NCBI GenBank assembly: GCA_025201865.1
Contig: MU602728.1
Coordinates: 39,772 to 52,896 of the forward strand
Length of the DNA stretch: 13,125 bases
Reading direction: 5' to 3'
From: Ramicandelaber brevisporus
Taxonomy: Eukaryota > Kickxellomycota > Ramicandelaberales > Ramicandelaberaceae
Every line of letters begins with the position of its first letter. Within the stretch, counting starts at the first letter, position 1. The notes under the pieces were generated by a model, which was given only the letters and a program-made list of their open reading frames with translations, had not been told where the DNA came from and did no database searches. A program made the translations under genes and the position numbers. Shown in pieces: positions 1-7,199 of the stretch.

Positions 1-1
1 A

Positions 2-2056
2 GCTGACAGTGACATCAAATCAGAGTGTGACGACGACATCAAGTCCGAGTTTGATAACGAGAATGACGAAAATTATGAAGACACTGGTCAGAACCAGGCT
101 GCAAAAGCTCCAAAGAATATCCAAAAGTTTATCTGCGAATGTAATGGATGCGGTCGTATTCTCAAAACTGCCTACGATCTGAGAATGCATCGACATGAGC
201 ACAAACTCCAAACTGAGCTTATTGTACTTGGAGAGTCTTACAATCTGACTCGGCAGTCGTTAAATGATCTATGGCCATGTCCCATTCCGAACTGTGAAAT
301 GGCATCCACAACAGCTGGTGCTCTATATACTCATATACGAATACGACATAGAAATATTATAGGAAAGCAACAAAATCAGCAGCAGCCTCCAGTAAAGAAG
401 ACTCAACTCAAATATTATTTCGTTGATGTGGATAACTTTTATGTGGATGGAGTTCGTTGTAGATATCATAATACTATTGGAGTGTTTATTTGCTATGAAT
501 GTCGATTGGTACCGGAGTGTCTGCTGACTCATTTGCAACAGAAACATGGATGTAATGAAAAATCGATTGATAACTCTTCTCTACCAGAAAGTGCAGTAAT
601 TGCAACAGCCGATCCCAATATTAATCAACATATCAGCAACCCGCATCTTGTGGCAGCAATCAGCCAGCCATATCAGCAGCAGCATCCAGACGTTGTTCAA
701 GGGTGGCTATGCACTACATCTGATTGTGGACATTGTGGCTACTCATCTACTAATAAGAGAGATCATAAGAGAAAAATACATCAAAACGAGCAGCTAGTAA
801 CAGTTCCTGCGCTAGTATTGCGCCTTGTGTATGCGAAAGCACAATCTAGTTACTTTCTCATTACTCGCATTGACCATGCAAGCAGCGCTGTTTCAACCAG
901 TAGTAACAAGGTGAACCAGCGCCAACTCGGCGACGGCAACAGTGGATCGAACACTCGAGATGAGAAGGAAGATGATGCCGACCAGAATAAGACCATAAAT
1001 GCACCTAACCAGAAGCGACAATGGAAATGTGAATATCCCAATTGTGAACGTTTCTTTAGCTCAGCCGATCAACTTATTGGACATCGGCGCGAACACAGGC
1101 TTGAAGTTGTGATTAAAGTACATGGCAGGACTATTGTTCTTACCCGTCAGTGTTCAGATGATCGATGGTCATGTCCAGTTCTAGATTGTGAAACAACGTG
1201 CAAAACAGTTAATGGTATTCATGGCCATATTCGAAGTGTTCATAGCGTATCGATGACACAAAAACGCACCAATGATGAAGATGGCAACAATGAGCAGAAG
1301 CAGATTATCAAGAGAACACAACGGACTATTCAGTATTTAAACGTGGATGATTTTTACGTTTGGGGTGCTAGGTTTGGTTATCATATTACGACTGGATTGT
1401 TTATGTGTCACGAATGTCGATTGGTGCCAGAATGTCTACTCGCACACTTGCAACAGAAACATGAGTTTGGTGAGAAATCGATTGATAACGCAATTCTACC
1501 TGAAAGTGTTAGGATGGCTGGAAGCGTCAATCCCAATGTCAACCAGCACACCAGCAACCTAAATCTCGCATCAACAAATAATGAGCCAGCTCAACAGCAA
1601 CATCCAGATATTGTTCATGGTTGGCTTTGTGTTATATCTAATTGTGGCCATTGTAGTTCCATTAAAGCATCTAGATCTACCCATCATTATCGGGAACATA
1701 GAGGTGAACAGATAACGACAGTACCTGCATTTGTATTACGATTAATTTATACGAAAACACAAACCTCGTACGTCCTTATCACTCGATTGGATGCAATCAG
1801 CAGCAGTGTGGAGCCAAATAATTCGATGAGCCAGAATAATAGTGAGTGTGATGATGAAGATGACGGTGATGAATTAGTGTTAAGTGATTATAGCGATGAA
1901 GATGATATACATGAGTCGGAAACAGTGACATTATCTGCAGAACCTCCATCAACTCAACCAAAAACCCATTCACAAAGTCAATCATCACAATATAGTATGT
2001 TTAATATGCCACTACCAGATGATCCTGAGTTCTGGCGTCTTGTAAACAACTCATAG
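2..2056 (+). CDS. Zinc-finger protein with two tandem four-finger modules, 5' partial
   Basis: The reading frame is open from the left edge, so the ATG at 185 is internal: it falls inside the first finger, and the true start lies upstream. Numbering from base 2, the visible 684 residues begin with an acidic stretch and then hold two copies of one module. Copy 1 has candidate zinc ligands C45/C50/H63/H67, C93/C98/H111/H116, C164/C167/H177/H182 and C237/C242/H255/H260. Copy 2 repeats them at C343/C348/H361/H365, C391/C396/H409/H414, C469/C472/H482/H487 and C543/C548/H561/H566. Finger 3 is unusual (C-x2-C-x9-H-x4-H) and its CRLVPECLL core is identical in both copies. The finger 3 to finger 4 block, ending in a Y-[FV]-L-I-T-R strand, resembles in outline the fungal OrsD/DUF3505 zinc-finger region; this is inference from pattern. 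An acidic, Ser-rich C-terminal tail follows. Nucleic-acid binding is likely but the target is unknown. Codons are A/T-richer than in the downstream housekeeping genes. Confidence 0.85.
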   Translation, partial: ADSDIKSECDDDIKSEFDNENDENYEDTGQNQAAKAPKNIQKFICECNGCGRILKTAYDLRMHRHEHKLQTELIVLGESYNLTRQSLNDLWPCPIPNCEMASTTAGALYTHIRIRHRNIIGKQQNQQQPPVKKTQLKYYFVDVDNFYVDGVRCRYHNTIGVFICYECRLVPECLLTHLQQKHGCNEKSIDNSSLPESAVIATADPNINQHISNPHLVAAISQPYQQQHPDVVQGWLCTTSDCGHCGYSSTNKRDHKRKIHQNEQLVTVPALVLRLVYAKAQSSYFLITRIDHASSAVSTSSNKVNQRQLGDGNSGSNTRDEKEDDADQNKTINAPNQKRQWKCEYPNCERFFSSADQLIGHRREHRLEVVIKVHGRTIVLTRQCSDDRWSCPVLDCETTCKTVNGIHGHIRSVHSVSMTQKRTNDEDGNNEQKQIIKRTQRTIQYLNVDDFYVWGARFGYHITTGLFMCHECRLVPECLLAHLQQKHEFGEKSIDNAILPESVRMAGSVNPNVNQHTSNLNLASTNNEPAQQQHPDIVHGWLCVISNCGHCSSIKASRSTHHYREHRGEQITTVPAFVLRLIYTKTQTSYVLITRLDAISSSVEPNNSMSQNNSECDDEDDGDELVLSDYSDEDDIHESETVTLSAEPPSTQPKTHSQSQSSQYSMFNMPLPDDPEFWRLVNNS
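134..880 (+). repeat. Zinc-finger module copy 1 (coding repeat)
   Basis: This is the first copy of the internal module of about 250 residues: four Cys/His fingers followed by a conserved V-P-A-[LF]-V-L-R-L strand. It aligns with 1028-1800. The best conserved piece is at about 491-547 against 1406-1464, which encodes C-[YH]-E-C-R-L-V-P-E-C-L-L and then H-L-Q-Q-K-H. The copies differ at many synonymous and non-synonymous sites, so the duplication is old. Confidence 0.85.
1028..1800 (+). repeat. Zinc-finger module copy 2 (coding repeat)
   Basis: This is the second copy of the four-finger module. All sixteen candidate zinc ligands of copy 1 have counterparts here with the same spacings, apart from one residue in a first-pair or second-pair linker. 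Conservation of every ligand despite diverged flanks suggests that both copies were kept under selection. Confidence 0.85.
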
Positions 2057-2139
2057 TTTCTAACTTTGAACAACTCTTTTATTACCACCTATTAGGACAG
2101 TCAATACTTAGCTAGTTCATGTATTTCTGAGCGTCTTTT

Positions 2140-2145
2140 AATAAA
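2140..2145 (+). terminator. AATAAA poly(A) signal of the zinc-finger gene
   Basis: A perfect AATAAA lies 84 bases after the stop codon at 2054-2056, followed by a T-rich tract. It is the natural 3' end signal for the zinc-finger transcript. Confidence 0.6.
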
Positions 2146-2191
2146 TTTTTATTCAACACACATTTTGTGCAGCGAGATTATTCAAAAAGAG

Positions 2192-2419
2192 ATGCGTTCT
2201 TTGGTTGATCTACGGGCATATCCGCCTGGCCCAGAGGAACCAAGGCGAATCGCCAATCTGAATACTGTTTTAACAAAGAGACGGCGTAAAATTCATTGCA
2301 GTACGCCGCTTTCCCCGAAGGAAGGATACAGTACCAGCAGCAATAGCCAAAAGAAACGAACCGAACCGAACCGAAAAAAAAACATAGCATGGCGACAGCA
2401 ACAGGGGAACAGGTGCTGA
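2192..2419 (+). CDS. Small orphan reading frame, doubtful
   Basis: An ATG-initiated frame of 75 codons starts MRSLVDLRAYPPGPEEP and becomes Lys/Arg/Ser/Gln-rich towards its end. I do not recognise the protein. The N-terminal half looks somewhat protein-like (balanced hydrophobic residues, PPGPEEP turn). The C-terminal half enters the T-depleted tract, where stop codons are rare by composition alone. It lies about 47 bases after the poly(A) signal of the zinc-finger gene, with no clear promoter. It could be a remnant of a larger gene or chance. Confidence 0.15.
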   Translation: MRSLVDLRAYPPGPEEPRRIANLNTVLTKRRRKIHCSTPLSPKEGYSTSSNSQKKRTEPNRKKNIAWRQQQGNRC

Positions 2420-2640
2420 CAGCCAACGCAACCACCTTCACTTGACGACAACCAGCGACCAACGACAGCAAGCGAGAGGTGGGGGAGAAAGCCAGCGGAA
2501 GAGGGACGAACCAAGAGAGAGGGAACAGATGGAACATGCCGCTGGGAAAACCCGGATGCCAGCCACACCAACCTGGCGGCAGAGGGACAACCACCACGCG
2601 GGACCGAACACCGCACCAGCACACGCCAGCACCTGGGGAC
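2341..2640. other. Strongly T-depleted, strand-asymmetric tract
   Basis: By my count the plus strand has 16 T in these 300 bases (13 in 2401-2640), while A, G and C are all abundant. The bias gives several overlapping open frames on both strands, with proteins rich in Gly, Arg, Gln and Thr in one direction and in Ser, Val, Cys and Pro in the other. None shows a recognisable domain, so I treat them as effects of composition. The boundary with the AT-richer DNA near 2300 is fairly sharp. Confidence 0.7.
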
Positions 2641-2934
2641 AACGAGGGAACAACGCCGGTGCTTGAGAGGATCTTGAGGAAGAAAGTGTGTGTAGCGCGA
2701 ATGTGTGGTGGTGGTTGTCGAAGAAAGAGAGAACAGTGAACGAGGGAGGCAGCGTGGATTCGCTACTGATATAGAATGTGGATAGATTGTTTATTGCTGG
2801 AACGAAGGGGAAGATAGATGCTGTTACAAAGGAGGTAGACTAGGTGAGTAATCCTTGTCGATGATATCGATTGATGAGTAATGTTATTAGAGAGGGGAGA
2901 GCAAGGAGGAGGAGTGAGAAGGAGGGATACAGAT

Positions 2935-3189
2935 TTATTGTGCATGCGTCGCTTCTACTACACCAATTTCCAGGGATAGAACTGGGTCACGCTGTGAACA
3001 GTGGTGGGAACAGACATTGCTGAGCCAGTCGCAGACTCCAATTGAACTAAGGCAGCTATGCAGGTTTGGAGTATGCTTATTGATGGCAAGACAAAGCCTG
3101 TCAAGCAAATAGCCACTACAGCTTCGAGCGGCATCATCCACGTTATTGGTGGTTTGCGTCGTTTTCTGTGAGCGCAGAAAGAGCTTCAT
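2935..3189 (-). CDS. Small minus-strand reading frame, doubtful
   Basis: An ATG-initiated frame of 84 codons encodes a Cys/Ser/Leu-containing protein (from MKLFLRSQKTTQ to VVEATHAQ). Its stop overlaps a perfect minus-strand AATAAA at 2934-2939, and a C/T-rich tract follows. I do not recognise it. The other two minus-strand frames are also largely open here; one begins with an ATG at about 3278 (MSKDAPQQTLYL) and meets a TGA after 32 codons. A small gene reading leftwards from a promoter shared with UTP17 is therefore possible, perhaps with an intron, but no conserved motif decides which frame is real. Confidence 0.2.
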   Translation of the reverse strand: MKLFLRSQKTTQTTNNVDDAARSCSGYLLDRLCLAINKHTPNLHSCLSSIGVCDWLSNVCSHHCSQRDPVLSLEIGVVEATHAQ

Positions 3190-3425
3190 TCATCAACTTC
3201 TTCGTCTTGATGCGAGCTGGCACCGTGGCAGCACTTTGGTGATTGTGGAAGATACAGAGTTTGCTGTGGTGCATCCTTGCTCATTGTCGCCACAATATCC
3301 TGCCAATCGAGCGAGAGAATGAGCCGAGGCTATTAAAACAAAAAAGGTTCGTTTCAATTTTTATTTTATTCACTACAGCAAAACTTTCCTGAACCAAAGC
3401 GGATTTGATCTACTTTGCGCACAAA

Positions 3426-3432
3426 TATAAAA
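3426..3432 (+). promoter_or_regulatory. TATA box candidate for UTP17
   Basis: TATAAAA lies 65-71 bases upstream of the ATG at 3497. Directly after it come two and a half copies of the 9-bp unit AACGAGTCA (3435-3457) and a GAA run. The position suits a eukaryotic promoter and supports translation starting near 3497 rather than at 3832. Confidence 0.5.
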
Positions 3433-3434
3433 CA

Positions 3435-3457
3435 AACGAGTCAAACGAGTCAAACGA
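3435..3457 (+). repeat. 9-bp direct repeat AACGAGTCA, 2.5 copies
   Basis: Units are at 3435-3443 and 3444-3452, with a partial copy at 3453-3457, between the TATA candidate and the UTP17 start. Each unit contains GAGTCA, the core of bZIP/Gcn4-type sites; a regulatory role is only a possibility. Confidence 0.5.
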
Positions 3458-3496
3458 AGAAGAAGAAGAACATAAAAAAGGTTGCTTGCTGTGAGG

Positions 3497-6400
3497 ATGA
3501 CGACGGCCATGAAGAGCACGCCAAACCAGGCTCCATCTCGCAAAGCGTCTCGGAAATCTATCGGCAAGACAGCGAATGAGTCGCCAGCTTTGGCAGCACC
3601 AGCTTCAGCACCAGTTGAAAAGACAAAGGTCGCGAAATCTGCAGCGGTTGCAGCGGTTGCAGCTACAGCTACAGCCAAGGCAAAGAAGCAGCACCAGCTT
3701 CAGCACCAGTTGAAAAGACAAAGGTCGCGAAATCTGCAGCGGTTGCAGCGGTTGCAGCTACAGCTACAGCCAAGGCAAAGAAGACAGCCGCCGCTGCCTC
3801 TCCAGCACCACCAGTATCAAAGGCACCTGCAGTGAAGAAGCCTGAACAGCCAGCTGCAGCAGATGTGAGCGACTCCAGCAGTAAACCAAAAGAAAAGAAG
3901 AAGTCAAAGAAGCATCAAAAGCAAGAGGAGCAGCCACAAACACAGAGCAATGGAAAGAGCAAGACATCTACTACTAGTACTAATACTAGTACTACTCAGC
4001 AGACGACTCTTCCATCTGTCTCACCGGCTGTCAGCAATGCTTCCAACGCTTCATCCACAGCATCAGCACCAGCAGCAGCATCCGCAGCTACATCCAAGAA
4101 GGCACTTGACATTTTGTCACGCCTAGTCCCCAACAGCTCATTCCAGCTTGCATCATCATCATCATCAGCAGCAGCATCAGCATCAGCAACAGTAACAGCG
4201 GCAACCAAGAAGCAGTCCAAAAAGTCAGATACTTCAGCAGAGTCTACAAAAAAGTCAATTCCATCATATCGGTCGCTGGGTGGACTCGTTAATCACAGTG
4301 CCAGCACATTGTCCAAAAATGGCAAATTGTTCTTTATCGCAAAGGGTGCATTTATCGAGGTATACAATGCTGACTCCACTGGTTCGTTGGTTCAGGTTCT
4401 TGGCCGCAATCCAGCCGATCGTCACTCATCGGATGTCACCAGTGTCGCCATCAACCCAATCAACGAGCTTCAGTTGATTTCAGCATCGATGGACGGCACT
4501 GTTCGTACATGGGACTACATGTCCAGCAGCTTACTCAAGACATACAAGGCTGAGCGTCCAGTTGTATCAATGTCTCTTACAAGAGACTCTAAGACTGGCC
4601 ACGTTTCTGCATTCCTGCTGCAAGTGTCTAAGCAATCCGGCACGTATGATTTGACATGCATCATGAATCTGACCAGCCATGGCCGTGCAAAGAGATTACA
4701 CATTGACAACATCGCTACTCAGCAGCCAGTGTTTGCTCTTTCGTCTGACTCTACTCAGCTGGCAGCCATCACATCGCGTGGATTGAGTGTTTACGACATT
4801 ACTGGCCAGCGTTCAAAGAAATCGCCTGCTTCTAGTGTGTCTGTCACTACAGGTGGGTTTGTTGTTAGAAAGTACAACACTTCTGACCCGCTGACCACTG
4901 TTGCATTTAACCCAGTCGATGGATCTGTGGCTACAGGCGTGTCTGATGGACGTATCATTGTTTGGCACATTGATAGTGACAGCAGCTCTACAAAGTCTGA
5001 GCAGCCACTGGCACGCAGCACACTGCACTGGCATGCACACTCAGTGAACACAATCTGCTACATGAAGGATGGAACGCACTTGATGTCTGGTGGACGCGAA
5101 GGAGTGTTGGTGATGTGGCAGCTGGATACCAATCAGAAGCAGTTTGTGCCTCGAATGGGTGCCCCCATTGTTAACATCTCTATCAACCAGGATCAGTCTC
5201 ATGTTGCCGTTGGTTTTGCTGATAACACTGTGCGCGTCTTGTCATCTACTAATTTGACACTCAGAGCTGCCATTCAGCTGGTCAAGCCGGTCGAAGCTGT
5301 CTCAACTTCTCAGCACCAGCAACAGAGCAAGGCATCTGCAGCCTCATCATCACCACTTACACGCATCGTTCGTGATCCAGCTACAGGATGCGCAGTGTTC
5401 CGTGGTCCACATGCAACACTGCAGTTCTACGACATTGACTCTGATGAAGCACTGTATGATGTGGAGATTGCCAGATTTACTCGTGTTTCCCCAACCAACG
5501 AAGGCGATTCAGTGCCCGAACCAGTCATCTCTCAGTTTGCATTCTCATCATGTGGTCGCTGGATGGCCACAGTTGATACCACCATTGGCCAGAATCATCA
5601 GCAATCACAGTTTGACGCCACTTTAGCCACCTTTCCAATCACGCCAATGATTACTCTCAAAATGTGGAGCAGAGATCCAATCAACCACAGATTTACACTC
5701 AACACTCGTGCCGATCGTCCTCATGGCACTGACAGTGTACTGGCATTGGAGTTCTTGGGTAGCTCAGACAATGGCACCCTGAGACTGGCCTCTCTTGGTG
5801 CAGCTTCTGGCGACTTGCGTATTTGGCGCCTGAGGAATCCAGATGTCGCCAACACTGCTGGCGAAGATGCCGACGAGGTTGTTCCAACATGGAGCTGTGC
5901 ATCGGTGTGCAAGTTCCGCAGCGATACAAGTGCCTCTGCAATGGCTGTGTCCCCTGATGGCTCGCTGCTGGCTGTAGCATATGGTCCCATCATTGCACTG
6001 TGGGATCCATCAACTGCGTCTGTCAAGGCTACATTGGCTTCGTCGTCCGTCAAGGCCCGCATCACCGACCTGTTCTTTGTCGCCCCATCTGCCACTGCCT
6101 CCTCCTCTTCATCGACCCCTGCTGCTGTCTATGGCCCGCCTGCTCTGATTGCCCACAAGGTTGATGTCCCAGAGTACCAGTATGATCACGACAGTGCAAC
6201 TGGTGTTTATGAAGGCAAGTCTGGCTCTTCTCCATCTCCATCTTCAGCATCGGTTGTTGAGTCGTGGAACCTGGCATCACTCTCGTTGATGTGGTCAAGC
6301 AAGTACAGCGGTGTTCGGGCTCTTATTCGGTCTCCACATTCTCCAGTGTTTGCAATTTGTCGCTCAACCTCTGCCGCTGCTAATGGCGAGTCTCGGCTCC

Positions 6401-7101
6401 AGCTGCTGTTCCACACAACAAGTCGTGCCACAGCCGTTGCTTCTGAAGCCACATTCAACATTCCTTCTGCCAATGTCCAAGGTGTCTTGCTGGATGACTC
6501 GAACACTACCAAGACTTCGGGCGCTAACGCGGCTCCATGGACTGGATTTGAATTGGCTGTTTTGACAAAGCGCTGTGAATGGAAGCTGTTTGAGATTGTG
6601 CCAACTGGAAAGAGCCAGAGACCAAAGGATGCTCGTCAAGCCAAGCGCGGGAAGCTGCAGGAGTCTGCTGCAACCGGCATGTTTACTGAAATCTTCGGTG
6701 CCAACTCCATTCGCACATTTGATGAAGACGAGGCTGACGAAGAGGTGACCGGTGAGCGTCTTCCGCTGGCTCCACTTGTGTCATCTGCCGGTGCCGATGC
6801 GAGACAGAAGATTATGGACATGCCTGCTCATTTGCTGCCGCCTGTCAGTGCATTGTTCGAGCAGTACATGGGCACAATGATGCCTGCTTCTGTCAGCTCT
6901 GCCATTGCCGCTACAAATGGACAGCAACAGCGCGAGTCTGGTGAGTCTGAGTCCGAGGTTGAGTCAGATGATAATGATGATGATGACAACGCCATGGATA
7001 TTGACACTGCTGATTCCACTGAAATTGCTTCTGCTGCCGTGCCAAGTGCTCAAGAATACGATTCTCTTGTATCTTCTTTGGCCACTAAACTCTTTGTCTA
7101 A
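3497..7101 (+). CDS. UTP17: U3 snoRNP t-UTP subunit Utp17 (Nan1/WDR75), frame broken near the N-terminus
   Basis: This is a WD-repeat protein of the UtpA/t-UTP complex, needed in the nucleolus for early assembly on pre-rRNA and for its transcription. The start is the ATG at 3497 (A at -3, TATA upstream). The first 64 codons (to 3688) are Ala/Lys/Ser-rich. An exact 95-bp tandem duplication then shifts the frame, so the ATG-started frame ends at 3835. The long frame continues from 3784 to 7101, with no in-frame ATG until deep inside the first propeller; a start at 3832 would be GTG. Without the duplication the protein would have 1169 residues: a disordered tail to about 220, a first WD propeller at about 222-570, a second at about 590-970, and an acidic tail (1115-1139). 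The family hallmark LHWHAHSVN is at about 478, followed by SGGREGVLVMWQL and F-V-P-R-M-G (about 499-525). Identity is secure; whether this copy is functional depends on the duplication being real or spliced out. Confidence 0.9.
3593..3783 (+). repeat. Exact 95-bp tandem duplication inside UTP17
   Basis: Bases 3593-3687 are repeated without a mismatch at 3688-3782, with one further matching base at the boundary (3688 and 3783 are both G). Since 95 is not a multiple of three, the second copy is read in another frame. In its own frame (starting at 3784 after the unit) copy 2 gives the same K-V-A-K-S-A-A-V-A-A-V peptide as copy 1, which shows that the pre-duplication reading was continuous. Confidence 0.95.
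3629..3723 (+). other. Candidate 95-nt intron created by the duplication
   Basis: The duplicated unit contains AGGT. Splicing from AG|GT in copy 1 (intron starting GTCGCG at 3629) to the matching AG in copy 2 (intron ending ACAAAG at 3723) would remove exactly 95 bases and restore the 1169-codon frame. The donor GTCGCG is far from the GTAAGT/GTATGT consensus, and I see no strong branch site, so this is possible but weakly supported. Confidence 0.2.
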
Positions 7102-7110
7102 TTAGATTAA

Positions 7111-7116
7111 AATAAA
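7111..7116 (+). terminator. AATAAA poly(A) signal of UTP17
   Basis: A perfect AATAAA lies 10 bases after the UTP17 stop codon and is followed by an A-rich tract. The gap to the convergent BCAT stop is only 98 bases, so the two 3' ends probably overlap. Confidence 0.6.
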
Positions 7117-7199
7117 TCAAAAAAGAATAATGCTCCTCTAACAAGCTTCTTTCAATTACAAAAACAAACAAACAAGTAAACATGTAAGTAAGTAGAGAT

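Larger units (their letters stand above)
2057..3300. other. Intergenic region without a convincing gene
   Basis: This stretch separates the zinc-finger gene from the UTP17 promoter. It holds a poly(A) signal (2140), a 7-bp inverted repeat CGGCGTA/TACGCCG (2282-2288 and 2302-2308), three and a half CGAAC units (about 2357-2374), the T-depleted tract (2341-2640), purine-rich plus-strand DNA up to about 2930, and a small minus-strand frame at 2935-3189. Many frames are open here only because T is rare on one strand. I find no conserved protein motif and no tRNA-like B box. Confidence 0.6.

Noticed and set aside
185-2056. Zinc-finger gene starting at the ATG at 185
   Set aside because: The frame is open to the window edge, and this ATG falls between the Cys and His ligands of the first finger, so it is internal.
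2178-2642. Minus-strand 154-codon frame
   Set aside because: It starts with TTG, has a composition explained by the T-poor plus strand and contains no recognisable motif.
2442-2739. Plus-strand Gly/Arg/Gln-rich frames in the T-depleted tract
   Set aside because: Several overlapping frames are open at once because stop codons need T; none has conserved-looking content.
2840-2895. GTGAGT donor and TTATTAG acceptor as a 5' leader intron
   Set aside because: The motifs fit a consensus, but no exon on either side can be tied to a gene, so it is not supported.
3832-7101. UTP17 starting at 3832
   Set aside because: The codon is GTG, not ATG. The matching upstream coding sequence from 3497 and the duplication explain why the frame appears to begin here.
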